This document shows, in pieces, positions 47,112-56,229 of a stretch of 64,000 bases of DNA (positions within the stretch are counted from its first letter, which is position 1; every line of letters starts with the position of its first letter). Position numbers and translations under genes: made by a program. Source of the stretch: Sphingobacteriales bacterium UTBCD1. GTDB lineage: Bacteria; Bacteroidota; Bacteroidia; Chitinophagales; Chitinophagaceae. The DNA lies in NCBI GenBank assembly GCA_002066995.1, contig MWTC01000042.1, positions 1 to 64,000 on the forward strand. Direction: 5' to 3'. The notes under the pieces were generated by a model. The model saw only the letters and a program-made list of their open reading frames with translations. It did not search any database and was not told where the DNA came from.

Positions 47112-47142
47112 AAGTCCCGGAAATGATCCCGGGACTTTTTTT
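47112..47142 (+). terminator. Intrinsic terminator after susC-susD
   Basis: AAGTCCCGG (47112-47120) pairs with CCGGGACTT (47129-47137) around an 8-base loop, and seven T's follow (47136-47142). It ends the susC-susD transcript on plus, so the pair has no further downstream genes. Confidence 0.85.
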
Positions 47143-47197
47143 ATTTACTCCCGGCCTATTGCAGGAATAAATTTCCTCAAATGGAATTCAAATTGCA

Positions 47198-48388
47198 TTA
47201 CTTCAATACCTCCTGCAGTTTGGCTTCCAATGCTGCTCCTCTTAAACTTTCAGCAATTACTTTTCCCTGCGGATCCAATAATACATTGAAAGGGATACCT
47301 TCAATATTATACAGGGGTACTACTTCACTATTCCAAAACTTCAGGTCGCTGACCTGAGTCCAATCCAGCTTATCTTCTTTGACTGCCTGCAACCATTTAT
47401 CCCTTTCACCGGGTTTATCTAAAGAAACACCAAGAATTGCAAAATTTTTTGTCCTGAATTGCTGATATGCTTTTACCACATTAGGATTTTCTCTTCTGCA
47501 GGGGCCACACCAGCTTGCCCAAAAATCAACCAAAACATATTTCCCTCTGAAAGAACTTAATGACACATTTTTCCCATTTACGTCAGGCAATGTAAAATCA
47601 GGAGCTTCCTTACCAACCCAGCCGGCGCTGCTTGCCATTTGTGCATCCAATGATTTTTTTATACTGGCTAAGCCCTGGTGTGAGGGATACTTTGCATTAA
47701 GGTCAGTAATAATCTTAGTTACTTCATCATCTCCCAACGCCTCAATCTTAAAGGCAGGGTTATTGGCGGTAGTCTGGTAATAGCCAAGCACAAACATTGT
47801 CAGCGAAGGGCTTTTTGATTCATTTATTTTCTGAAGTGAAAAACTCCGGATATCAGCAGCGGCTGCAGTTTGTTTTGCGATAGCCGGCTGTATGATGCTG
47901 TCTGCGGCATGTATGCTTTGAAGACTGTCAACAAGGCGGCCATCATCATAAATATTCTTTAATTTATCAGTGAACGTATAAATAAAATCTTTCAGCTGCT
48001 CACTGGCTGGTGAACCTTTTACAATATATTTCTCCATCAGGTGATTACTGTCATTCGAAAAAAAAGCATCCAAAGTGATTGCCGGAACATCATTAATGAC
48101 CGAAGTAAGCGGGAACATATTCCCATCCAGGCGCAGGTTAAAAATTGTTTCTTCATGCGTGGATGTTTTTAAGGAATATTTTCCATCTTTCCCAATTACA
48201 GCAGAGTCAACCACCATACGCTGCATGGTTGCCATCGGCACTTCTTCCAGGTAGATCATCCGGGCATTACTGTTCGTCAGTGTTCCGGATATTTCAAATC
48301 CCTTTTTTGTAGTCTTGTTATTGCAGGATATTATTGCCCCAATAACAATCATTGCAGACATTCCTCTTTTTAATAATAAACTTTTCAT
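47198..48388 (-). CDS. TlpA-type thiol-disulfide lipoprotein with DUF4369 N-terminal domain
   Basis: A 396-residue lipoprotein. The lipobox is IGAIISC with Cys22. An N-terminal DUF4369-like beta domain (about 30-125) is followed by a helical linker and a C-terminal thioredoxin domain starting near GKEAPDFTLPDVNGK with the active-site motif WASWCGPCRRENP. It probably reduces or isomerises disulfides at the periplasmic face. Its ATG shares one base with the gatB stop (TAATG overlap at 48388), so translation is coupled to gatB even though the functions seem unrelated. It is convergent with susD. Confidence 0.9.
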   Translation of the reverse strand: MKSLLLKRGMSAMIVIGAIISCNNKTTKKGFEISGTLTNSNARMIYLEEVPMATMQRMVVDSAVIGKDGKYSLKTSTHEETIFNLRLDGNMFPLTSVINDVPAITLDAFFSNDSNHLMEKYIVKGSPASEQLKDFIYTFTDKLKNIYDDGRLVDSLQSIHAADSIIQPAIAKQTAAAADIRSFSLQKINESKSPSLTMFVLGYYQTTANNPAFKIEALGDDEVTKIITDLNAKYPSHQGLASIKKSLDAQMASSAGWVGKEAPDFTLPDVNGKNVSLSSFRGKYVLVDFWASWCGPCRRENPNVVKAYQQFRTKNFAILGVSLDKPGERDKWLQAVKEDKLDWTQVSDLKFWNSEVVPLYNIEGIPFNVLLDPQGKVIAESLRGAALEAKLQEVLK

Positions 48389-49842
48389 TATTCAGATTTA
48401 AGTTTTTCCAAAATTAGCTGATTGACCACTGCAGGATCCGCTTTCCCTTTTGTCTTTTTCATTATCTCTCCCACGAATAAGGCCAACAGGCCTCTTTTTC
48501 CTTTTTTATATTCTTTTACTTTATCAGCAAACTTATTCAATACCTCATCTACTATGGGTTTCAGGGAAGAGACATCTGATTCCTGCAGCAGGTTATTTTC
48601 TTCAGCAACCTGCAAAGGGCTTTTACTGCCGTCTTTTAAAATCAACGGGAATATTTTTGCAGAAGCAATAGAAAAGCTCACTTTACCCGTTTCAGTTAAT
48701 TCAATCAGCGAAGCGAATTGATCCGGCTTTAAGGGAAAGGATTTAATTTCACTCTTATTTTCATTCAACCATGACTTTACCGGCCCAAGCATCCAGTTTG
48801 CAGCTGGTTTATAATAAGAAGTATATTTAATAGTTGCTTCAAAATAATCAGCAAAATCTCTCTCTTCGGTCAGCACTTCAGCATCATACCCTGAGAGTTG
48901 CCACTGAGTTGTGTATTTTTCAATCCTTTTATCCTGCAATACAGGGATTTCGCTTCCGACCCTGCTGATAAATTCATCACTCAAATGAAACGGGGTAAGA
49001 TCCGGTTCAGGAAAATAGCGATAGTCCTCTGCATCTTCCTTTTCCCTGATTGAAAAAGTTTTACCGGTACCGGCATCAAAACTCCGGGTTTGCTGGATGA
49101 TGATCTCCTTATTTTCCAAACAATTCACGAGCCGCTGTTCTTCAAATTCTATTGCTCTCTTTACATTTCTTATCGAATTCAGGTTTTTTACTTCCACTTT
49201 TGTACCCAGCTTCGTTTCTCCCTTTTTTCTTACGGATATGTTCGCATCGCACCGAAGACTGCCTTCTTCCATATTTCCGTCGCACACTTCAAGGTACCGG
49301 ACCAGCTTTCTCAGTTCTGTCAAAAACTGAAAAGCTTCATCGCTGCTGCAGATACCCGGTTCTGTTACTATTTCAATGAGTGGGGTGCCCGCCCGGTTGT
49401 AATCAATGCAGGTATTTTCTGAATCAATATCATGAAGGCTCTTACCGGCATCTTCTTCCAGGTGGATACGGTTCAACAGAATTCTTTTCTCCCCCGGGCC
49501 TGTCTTAATTTTAATATACCCTCCCCTGCAAATGGGGGTACTATGTTGAGAAACCTGGTATCCTTTAGGAAGGTCAGGATAAAAATAATTTTTACGTACA
49601 AAATAATTTTCCTTCACTATTTCGCAATGGCAAGCCAATCCCATCCTGATCGCCAGTTCCACAGCTTTCCGATTCATCTTAAGCAAAGTTCCCGGGTGTG
49701 CTAGGGTTACCGGGCCTACAGACGTATTTGCTTCCAAGCCAAAAGCAGTGCTGTCACCGCAGAACAACTTACTCTTAGTAAGTAATTGGGCATGAACTTC
49801 AAGGCCTATCACTGTCTCATATTCACTATATTCTTTTTTCAT
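48388..49842 (-). CDS. gatB: Asp/Glu-tRNA amidotransferase subunit B
   Basis: A 484-residue subunit that activates misacylated Glu-tRNA-Gln (or Asp-tRNA-Asn) for amidation together with GatA and GatC. The start ETVIGLEVHAQLLTKSKLFC is the GatB signature, YRYFPEPDLTPF lies near residue 270, and the YqeY-like tail is at the C-terminus. Full length. The gatA and gatC genes are not in this window. It is followed by the TlpA-like gene with a one-base overlap. Confidence 0.95.
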   Translation of the reverse strand: MKKEYSEYETVIGLEVHAQLLTKSKLFCGDSTAFGLEANTSVGPVTLAHPGTLLKMNRKAVELAIRMGLACHCEIVKENYFVRKNYFYPDLPKGYQVSQHSTPICRGGYIKIKTGPGEKRILLNRIHLEEDAGKSLHDIDSENTCIDYNRAGTPLIEIVTEPGICSSDEAFQFLTELRKLVRYLEVCDGNMEEGSLRCDANISVRKKGETKLGTKVEVKNLNSIRNVKRAIEFEEQRLVNCLENKEIIIQQTRSFDAGTGKTFSIREKEDAEDYRYFPEPDLTPFHLSDEFISRVGSEIPVLQDKRIEKYTTQWQLSGYDAEVLTEERDFADYFEATIKYTSYYKPAANWMLGPVKSWLNENKSEIKSFPLKPDQFASLIELTETGKVSFSIASAKIFPLILKDGSKSPLQVAEENNLLQESDVSSLKPIVDEVLNKFADKVKEYKKGKRGLLALFVGEIMKKTKGKADPAVVNQLILEKLKSE

Positions 49843-49893
49843 TTTCAGAAAGCAAAAGTAAATCTTTTAGCGCAGCACAATATTATTAAAGCA

Positions 49894-49924
49894 AACCCCG
49901 AGCAGCCAGTGGCTACCCGGGGTT
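49894..49924 (-). terminator. Hairpin after the double-PDZ gene
   Basis: AACCCCG (49894-49900) pairs with CGGGGTT (49918-49924), with an inner AGCC/GGCT pairing around a 3-base loop. On minus it is followed by TTTGCTTTAATAA, a modest U-rich tail. It lies just after the PDZ gene and before gatB on the same strand. Confidence 0.6.
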
Positions 49925-49949
49925 ACCATAAACATTTTTGTCTAAAAAA

Positions 49950-50975
49950 TCACAGGTCAGCCGTTTTCAGCTTTCGAGGAATCTTCACTTCAATATTCTG
50001 TGTCTTTCCGTTGCGCTGAATTTTAAACATCAGCGAATTTTTATCCTTGCTGTCCCGCACAACTTTTGCAACTTCATCTGCACTGTTCACAGCTTTGCCA
50101 TCTATCTCTGTAATCACATCGCCTTCCTTAATGCCTGCTTTGCCGGCATTGCTGTCATCATCTACATCAATCACTTTAGCTCCTTTTCCGTTTTCCGTGT
50201 CCTGAACAGACAAGCCAAGCCTGGGGCGGCCAGTAGTGGTATTGAACATCTGATCCCAATTTCTGCCCTGAAGCCTGGGCATCATTTGTTCAATTTTCGG
50301 AGCCAGTTCTTCATAATTTATATCAGGCATTTTGAAACCATAGACTTCATTCCTGTTATCATAAAGATTGATACCAGCCCATTTAGTGAGCTCTGCGGTC
50401 ACTGATTGTTCTTTGTTGTCCCGGAGAAAAGTAACTTTCACTTTATCGCCGGGTTTATATTGCCCGATCGCTTTAGAAAGATCATCCGGATCAGATATTT
50501 TATGATCATCAATCTTTGTAATAACATCGTTTTCTTTCAGGCCTGCCTTTTGAGCAGCACTTCCATCCGTTACATCCTGAATTGCTGCGCCTCCATCAGT
50601 TTTTTTTGTAGTAACGCCCAGCATTGCACTGTTTCCTGGAGTACCAATAACGGTAACGGCTCCATCCCCTCTCCGGTTGTCAGGATTTCCCCGGTAATTT
50701 CTGATAATATTACGGCGTACCGTGATATCACCACCTTTCATGTCTTCGATTGGCTTTCCATTTACCGTTATCTTATCGCCGGATATTTCCACAGTCGTTT
50801 TTTGATCTTTATCTCCCTTACGGGTAATAGTGATCACTTCTGTTTCCGAATTATTCCTGGCGTTTTTCTGCTCCTGGTTGTTTTCCTTTTGAGCCATCAC
50901 AGAAACAGGGGCCAGCATAGCAAACCCGATTGCTACAACTGATATTTTTTTTACTGCACATTTCATAAGTTTCAA
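49950..50975 (-). CDS. Periplasmic protein with two PDZ domains, no protease domain
   Basis: A 341-residue exported protein with a signal peptide (cleavage after VMAQ, residue 29). A beta-rich N-terminal region (45-90) is followed by PDZ1 (about 118-196) and PDZ2 (about 251-333), each with a GL/GIKEGDVITxID-type carboxylate-binding loop. HtrA/DegP proteases combine a trypsin-like domain with two PDZ domains; here no His-Asp-Ser triad or GNSGG motif is seen, so it is not a protease. It may be a scaffold, or an inhibitor or adaptor of one. It has its own promoter with a palindrome over the -33 box. Confidence 0.85.
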   Translation of the reverse strand: MKLMKCAVKKISVVAIGFAMLAPVSVMAQKENNQEQKNARNNSETEVITITRKGDKDQKTTVEISGDKITVNGKPIEDMKGGDITVRRNIIRNYRGNPDNRRGDGAVTVIGTPGNSAMLGVTTKKTDGGAAIQDVTDGSAAQKAGLKENDVITKIDDHKISDPDDLSKAIGQYKPGDKVKVTFLRDNKEQSVTAELTKWAGINLYDNRNEVYGFKMPDINYEELAPKIEQMMPRLQGRNWDQMFNTTTGRPRLGLSVQDTENGKGAKVIDVDDDSNAGKAGIKEGDVITEIDGKAVNSADEVAKVVRDSKDKNSLMFKIQRNGKTQNIEVKIPRKLKTADL

Positions 50976-51010
50976 GTTTTATTTTTTGAATTACGTCTCT
51001 TTTCGTAGGT

Positions 51011-51048
51011 CAAATATAGGAATAATTTATGAAATACGAAATATTTCG
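51011..51048 (-). promoter_or_regulatory. PDZ-gene promoter overlapped by a palindrome
   Basis: On minus, TTTC (complement of 51038-51041), 19 bases, and TATATTTG (51011-51018) form a promoter, with an exact -7 box. The perfect palindrome CGAAATATTTCG (51037-51048) covers the -33 box. A repressor bound there would block the polymerase. The leader to the ATG at 50975 is about 30 nt. Confidence 0.5.
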
Positions 51049-51084
51049 GAAATGTTAAATAATGTGAAGGGTTAACAGGCAAAA

Positions 51085-51600
51085 TCAACAACCGAAAAGG
51101 TTAATAATCTCATAGGTCATGATAAGGCGTTCCTCTATTTCTTCCTCGGCAAGAAAATTCATTCCACATTTTTTTAATACCCGGACAGACGCAAGATTTT
51201 CGGGATCAGCTCTCCCGATAATCCGGTATATATTCAGTTTTTCAAACCCATATTTGATACAGGCCTGCGCTGCTTCGGTAGCGTAACCTTTTCCCCAAAA
51301 ATCTTTTTTTAAACGATACCCCAAATCAACTTCATCCCGTTGCGGAATATATTTTAATCCGCACCAGCCGATAAACTCCAATTCCGGTTTCAGGTGAACA
51401 GCCCACCGTCCATGATGGTACAATTTATATTGCGGCAAAATAACCTGTTCCAACACCTGCCGGGCCTGTTCAATATCCTTTATGGGATCAAGAGTATAGC
51501 GGATGACTTCAGGATCTAAATTAAGATCATAGATCAGCGGGCTGTCTTTCGCATTAAACTTACGCAGTAAGAGACGTTCGGTTTCAATGACCACATGCAT
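51085..51600 (-). CDS. GNAT family N-acetyltransferase, RimJ/RimL-like
   Basis: A 171-residue acetyl-CoA-dependent acetyltransferase. It opens with IETERLLLRKFNAKDSPLIY and contains the acetyl-CoA loop GYRLKKDFWGKGYATEAA, followed by NLASVRVLKKCGM, a RimJ/RimL-subfamily arrangement usually acting on protein N-termini or small amines. The substrate is unknown. Its start is 30 bases before the end of alaS on the same strand (alaS upstream), so they may be cotranscribed. Confidence 0.85.
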   Translation of the reverse strand: MHVVIETERLLLRKFNAKDSPLIYDLNLDPEVIRYTLDPIKDIEQARQVLEQVILPQYKLYHHGRWAVHLKPELEFIGWCGLKYIPQRDEVDLGYRLKKDFWGKGYATEAAQACIKYGFEKLNIYRIIGRADPENLASVRVLKKCGMNFLAEEEIEERLIMTYEIINLFGC

Positions 51601-51629
51601 AATATTCTACCACCTGTAAAGAATCATAT

Positions 51630-54245
51630 TTACAAAAGAGACCGTACCTTTTTAATCACCTGGTCCAGTCGGCCGGCATCTGTGCCTCCGGCGGTAGCAA
51701 AATTCTTTTGGCCGCCGCCTCCGCCCCTGATGAGCGGTGCGATATGTTCTTTAATGATACCGGCAGCATCTAAATTCCTGGCATCAACTACATTATCGGA
51801 TATGCTAATCGCTACATACGGCTTGCCGCCAATATTGGCACATAAAACCACAACCGAATGCTTGATATGATTTCTCAGGTCAAAACAAAGCTTTTTTAAT
51901 GCATCTGCCGAAGATATTTCCACAATATCACTGATAAAGTTTACCCCGTTGATGCATTCGTCTTTACGCAATAATTCATTCCTGATCACCACCAGTTGTC
52001 TGGCTTCCAGGTTTTCAATATGCTTTCTTAATTCTGCGTTTTCTTCCGAAAGATTTTCAAGTGATTTTAAAACGTCTTTAGGATTTTTTAATAATGCCCG
52101 GATATCCTGCAATAAAGATATCTGCCCGTCAATATATTCTTCGGCTTTCTTACCGCTTACCGCTTCAATCCTTCTTACTCCTGCAGCAACGGCGGTTTCA
52201 TGAGTAATTTTAAACAAACCCAGCTCACCGGTAGCGCTTACATGTGTGCCTCCGCATAGTTCAATTGAATATGCCGGATCAATAATTACCACACGAACCA
52301 CATCACCATACTTTTCTCCAAAGAGCGCCATAGCTCCCATTTTCATGGCTTCCTGTTTTGGCATTTCACTGATCACCACCGGGATATTTGTTCTTATCTT
52401 TTCATTTACCAGGGCCTCTACTTTTGTAATTTCTTCATCGGTCATTTTTATAAAATGAGAAAAATCAAAACGCAGGCGATCTTCATTCACCAAGGATCCT
52501 TTTTGTGCAACATGCACTCCCAAAATTTTTCTTAAGGCAGCATGCAGCAAATGAGTAGCTGAATGGTTCAGCATAATATTTTTTCTTCTCGCAGCATCCA
52601 CCCTGGCCGATACCGGGGCTGAAATGTCTGAAGGCAGGGCATCCGTATAATGAACAATGAGGTTGTTCTCTTTTTTGGTATTGGTAACAGCAATCTTTTC
52701 ATTCCCGACGATCAATTCCCCTGTATCTCCTACCTGCCCCCCGCTTTCTGCATAAAAAGGGGTTGCTTCCAAAACCAACTGAAAAGATTCTTTTCCTTTT
52801 ACCTTAACCTTCCTGTATTTAATTACCCTCGTTTTTATTTCCAGGCTGTCATAACCTACAAATTCGTTCAGGGAAAAATCGTCCAGCACTGTCCAGTCGC
52901 CTGTATCTATGGTTGTAGCCGCACGGCTGCGGGATTTTTGTTTCTGCATCTCCTCTTCAAAGCCTTTCTCATCAACAGACAATCCTTTTTCTTTTACTAC
53001 CAGCCGGGTAAGATCTATCGGGAAACCAAAGGTATCATAGAGCCTGAAAGCTTCTTCTCCGGAAATATCCGAAGAAGCATCCTGCAGCATGGACAATCCT
53101 TTTTCAATAGTTTTTAAAAAAGCATCTTCTTCTTCCTTCACTACTTTGCTTACAAAATCTCTTTGCTTATAAAGCTCCGGAAAAATTGTTTCAAACTGCC
53201 TCGCTAAACCATTCAGCAAGAGGTGAAGCAATGGCTTTTTAAAATCCAGGCAGGAAAAATAATAACGAACGGCCCTGCGGAGAATTCTCCGGATCACATA
53301 TCCCGCTCCCGTGTTGGAAGGCAACTGGCCGTCTGCAATAGTGAATGCAATAGCACGTATATGATCGGCCACTACCCTGAACGCAATATCTTTTTTACTG
53401 CTGCCTGCTTCATACTTTTTTCCCGTTATCTTTTCAGTTTCTGTTATGATGCCTGTAAAAATATCCGTATCATAATTGGAGGCCTTGTTTTGCAGGATCC
53501 TTACCAATCTTTCCAGTCCCATTCCTGTGTCCACATGTTTGGCAGGCAAAGGTTCCAGTGTACCGTCTTTTAAACGGTTGAACTGAATAAACACATTGTT
53601 CCATATCTCCACTACTTTGCCGGTATCATCATTATTCACAAGAGAATGTCCATCATTATTTGCTTCCGGCCGGGAGTCATAATGAATTTCGGTACAGGGG
53701 CCGCAAGGGCCGGTATCTCCCATTTCCCAGAAATTATCTTTCTTGGTGCCCATCAGTATCCTGTCTTCCGGCAACCATTTCTTCCATTCGTTGTACGCTT
53801 CATCATCTCCGGGCAATCCTTCTTTTTCATCGCCTTCAAAAACGGTAACGTACAACCTTCTTTTATCTAATTGATAAACCTCCGTGAGCAATTCCCAGCT
53901 CCAGGCTATTGCTTCCTTCTTAAAATAGCCGGCTTCCGGTCGGGCAGGATCGCCAAAGCTCCAGTTGCCCAGCATTTCAAACATGGTATGATGATAGGTA
54001 TCTACTCCCACTTCTTCCAGGTCATTATGCTTGCCGCTCACCCGCAGGCATTTTTGTGTATCTGCCACCCTGTTGTACTTTGGCTTTTTATTTCCGAGAA
54101 AATAATCTTTAAACTGGTTCATACCGGCATTCGTGAACATCAAAGTAGGGTCATTCTTTACCACGATCGGTGCCGAGGGAACGATCTCATGCCCTTTTGA
54201 TCTGAAAAACTCCAAAAAACTTGTTCTTATTTCTCCGCTGGTCAT
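51630..54245 (-). CDS. alaS: Alanyl-tRNA synthetase
   Basis: An 871-residue class II synthetase. The catalytic domain at the N-terminus (FFRSKGHEIVPSAP, TFFNAGMNQF-type motif 2 as FTNAGMNQF), the editing domain with NHSATHLLHAALRK and CGGTHV metal ligands, and the C-terminal glycine-rich GGGGGQKNFATAGG are all present. It charges tRNA-Ala and clears mischarged Ser/Gly. Full length. A near -7 box, TAATTTTC (54265-54272, minus), lies 20 bases upstream. Confidence 0.97.
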   Translation of the reverse strand: MTSGEIRTSFLEFFRSKGHEIVPSAPIVVKNDPTLMFTNAGMNQFKDYFLGNKKPKYNRVADTQKCLRVSGKHNDLEEVGVDTYHHTMFEMLGNWSFGDPARPEAGYFKKEAIAWSWELLTEVYQLDKRRLYVTVFEGDEKEGLPGDDEAYNEWKKWLPEDRILMGTKKDNFWEMGDTGPCGPCTEIHYDSRPEANNDGHSLVNNDDTGKVVEIWNNVFIQFNRLKDGTLEPLPAKHVDTGMGLERLVRILQNKASNYDTDIFTGIITETEKITGKKYEAGSSKKDIAFRVVADHIRAIAFTIADGQLPSNTGAGYVIRRILRRAVRYYFSCLDFKKPLLHLLLNGLARQFETIFPELYKQRDFVSKVVKEEEDAFLKTIEKGLSMLQDASSDISGEEAFRLYDTFGFPIDLTRLVVKEKGLSVDEKGFEEEMQKQKSRSRAATTIDTGDWTVLDDFSLNEFVGYDSLEIKTRVIKYRKVKVKGKESFQLVLEATPFYAESGGQVGDTGELIVGNEKIAVTNTKKENNLIVHYTDALPSDISAPVSARVDAARRKNIMLNHSATHLLHAALRKILGVHVAQKGSLVNEDRLRFDFSHFIKMTDEEITKVEALVNEKIRTNIPVVISEMPKQEAMKMGAMALFGEKYGDVVRVVIIDPAYSIELCGGTHVSATGELGLFKITHETAVAAGVRRIEAVSGKKAEEYIDGQISLLQDIRALLKNPKDVLKSLENLSEENAELRKHIENLEARQLVVIRNELLRKDECINGVNFISDIVEISSADALKKLCFDLRNHIKHSVVVLCANIGGKPYVAISISDNVVDARNLDAAGIIKEHIAPLIRGGGGGQKNFATAGGTDAGRLDQVIKKVRSLL

Positions 54246-54421
54246 ATTGGGATCAGTAAATGATGAAAATTATCGTGAAAAAACAGAATTGCCATAATGC
54301 AGGCCTGGTTTATAAAAAGTAAATCCTGGTATAAATGAAAGGACAGCAAAAAAGCCCGGTAACAGTTTAGATACTGGTAATATATTTATTTTTTTGCCAG
54401 CCATTGTTTTACGATTATGGG

Positions 54422-54452
54422 TTGATTTTTGCAGGATATCAGGCTATATTTG
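54422..54452 (+). promoter_or_regulatory. Full -33/-7 promoter for the M23 peptidase gene
   Basis: TTG (54422-54424), 20 bases, TATATTTG (54445-54452) is a complete Bacteroidota promoter with an exact -7 box. Transcription should start near 54458, giving a leader of about 80 nt, long for this genome, before the ATG at 54537. Confidence 0.6.
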
Positions 54453-54536
54453 TTTCCCACAGGTATTGAACGGGTATGCAAAGGTAACAGATTCAGGTAT
54501 CTTTCAGGAGGTTGAAACCTGTTAAGAAATATCCTA

Positions 54537-55508
54537 ATGAAGAAGATCAAATACTATTATAACACCAATACGCTTCGTTACGAAAAGCTGGAAACCCCCT
54601 TACGGGTAAAACTGCTGCGTGTTTTTGGTTTCATTGCTGCCGCTTTTGTGACTGCTGCCCTTATTTCATTTGTGGCTTTTCGTTTTATCGGCTCTCCCAA
54701 TGAAAAATTATTACATATACGCTTCGAACAATTGACGGATAAGTATCATGAATTAAATGACCAGCTGAAGACAATGACAGACCAGATGCAGGAGCTGGAA
54801 AAAAGAGATAATAATATCTACCGGGCCATTTTCGAAGCTAATCCGATTCCCGACAGCATCCGGGCAAAAGAATTAGAAAAACAGATTGAAACGGCATCTG
54901 TAGAAGGAATGGATGACAATACACTATATTCTTCTATTATTTCTACCATTAACAATCTCAGCAGCCGGATAAGTGCAGAAAAAAAATCCTATAATGAGAT
55001 TGATAACCTGCTGAAAAATAAAGAGAAATTATTATCTCATACCCCGGCTATTCAGCCTGTAAGCAATAAAGATCTAAATCGCATTGCTTCGGGTTTCGGG
55101 CACAGGATTGACCCGATATATAAGACAGTGAAAATGCATGAAGGGCTTGACTTTTCTGCCCCTGCAGGCACGCCTATTTATGCTACTGCTGATGGAATAG
55201 TAACAGTGGCAGGTAACACTCAAAACGGTTATGGCAACCATGTTGTGATCAATCATGGCTATGGTTATGAAACTTTATACGGTCACATGTTGCGGGTAAA
55301 AGTAAAACCGGGTCAGCAGGTAAAGCGGGGGCAGGTGATCGGTTATGTGGGGAGCACCGGTAAATCAACCGGCCCTCATTGCCATTACGAAGTAACCAAA
55401 AACGGCCAGCACCTGGATCCCGTTTACTTCTTCTATAATGATCTTACTCCGGAGCAATTCGATCGCTTACTGAAGAAGGTGGCAGCATCCAATCAGAGTT
55501 TAGATTAA
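54537..55508 (+). CDS. M23 family membrane-anchored metallopeptidase
   Basis: A 323-residue protein with a cytoplasmic basic start, one membrane helix (about 29-50), a coiled coil (about 58-165) and a C-terminal LytM/M23 domain. Zinc ligands are visible in HEGLDFSAPAG (His and Asp), LYGHM and the final GPHCHYEV. Such proteins cut peptidoglycan cross-bridges or activate amidases during growth and division. The complete zinc site argues for an active enzyme. A MerR gene follows 68 bases later. Confidence 0.9.
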   Translation: MKKIKYYYNTNTLRYEKLETPLRVKLLRVFGFIAAAFVTAALISFVAFRFIGSPNEKLLHIRFEQLTDKYHELNDQLKTMTDQMQELEKRDNNIYRAIFEANPIPDSIRAKELEKQIETASVEGMDDNTLYSSIISTINNLSSRISAEKKSYNEIDNLLKNKEKLLSHTPAIQPVSNKDLNRIASGFGHRIDPIYKTVKMHEGLDFSAPAGTPIYATADGIVTVAGNTQNGYGNHVVINHGYGYETLYGHMLRVKVKPGQQVKRGQVIGYVGSTGKSTGPHCHYEVTKNGQHLDPVYFFYNDLTPEQFDRLLKKVAASNQSLD

Positions 55509-55576
55509 AGATTTTTTCCACATTACTTTTTTTGCTGTTCCCCGCCCTGATACATCACTATCTTTACAGTGAAATT

Positions 55577-56137
55577 ATGGGAAGAACATTAACTCAGATT
55601 ACACTTGACTTTGCACATGCTGAAAAAGAGGCTGCCATTAAAATGCCTGCAGCTTCAATTCCGGAAGAAAATGACAAAGTGGTGAAAAAAGAAAAACTTC
55701 AGAAAAATGAGCCTTCCGTGGAAGTGAAAGAACAACCAAAGGCTGTCTCTGCAAGAGGCCGCCGTTCTCTGAAAAGCATGACTCAGGAAACAGATAAAAT
55801 TAAGATACCGGATGATGAGACTCTTTTCAAAAAACAATATTATCCTATCGGCGAGGTAGCAGCTATGTTCAGCGTTAACCAATCGCTGATACGGTACTGG
55901 GAGACTGAATTTGATATCCTGAAACCTAAAAAGAACCGCAAAGGCGATCGCTTCTTCAGGCCAATTGATGTAAAAAATCTTGTATTAATACATGACCTGT
56001 TGCGCCGCAGAAAATTTACAATAGAAGGAGCTAAAGAATACCTGAAGAAAAATAAAAGAGCGGAGGAGAAATTTGCAGCTACCAGGTCTTTAGAAAACCT
56101 GAAATTGTTTTTACAGCAATTGAAATCCGGGCTTTAG
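55577..56137 (+). CDS. MerR family transcriptional regulator
   Basis: A 186-residue regulator. The N-terminal ~80 residues are charged and probably disordered (Lys/Glu-rich). The MerR winged helix starts at about residue 92 with QYYPIGEVAAMFSVNQSLIRYWE, the usual recognition layout, and continues with RKGDRFFRPIDVKNL and a short helical tail. There is no cysteine-rich effector domain, so it is not a metal sensor. I use the ATG at 55577; an in-frame TTG at 55532 would add 15 poorly fitting residues. This short MerR type is widespread in Bacteroidota, with unknown targets. Confidence 0.88.
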   Translation: MGRTLTQITLDFAHAEKEAAIKMPAASIPEENDKVVKKEKLQKNEPSVEVKEQPKAVSARGRRSLKSMTQETDKIKIPDDETLFKKQYYPIGEVAAMFSVNQSLIRYWETEFDILKPKKNRKGDRFFRPIDVKNLVLIHDLLRRRKFTIEGAKEYLKKNKRAEEKFAATRSLENLKLFLQQLKSGL

Positions 56138-56229
56138 GTCAATTATTTACTGCAATAACTTTAACAAGACCCGCTTCAACTTTCGACCATTCATAATTAC
56201 ATTTGTCCGCTACATTTATAATTACACTC

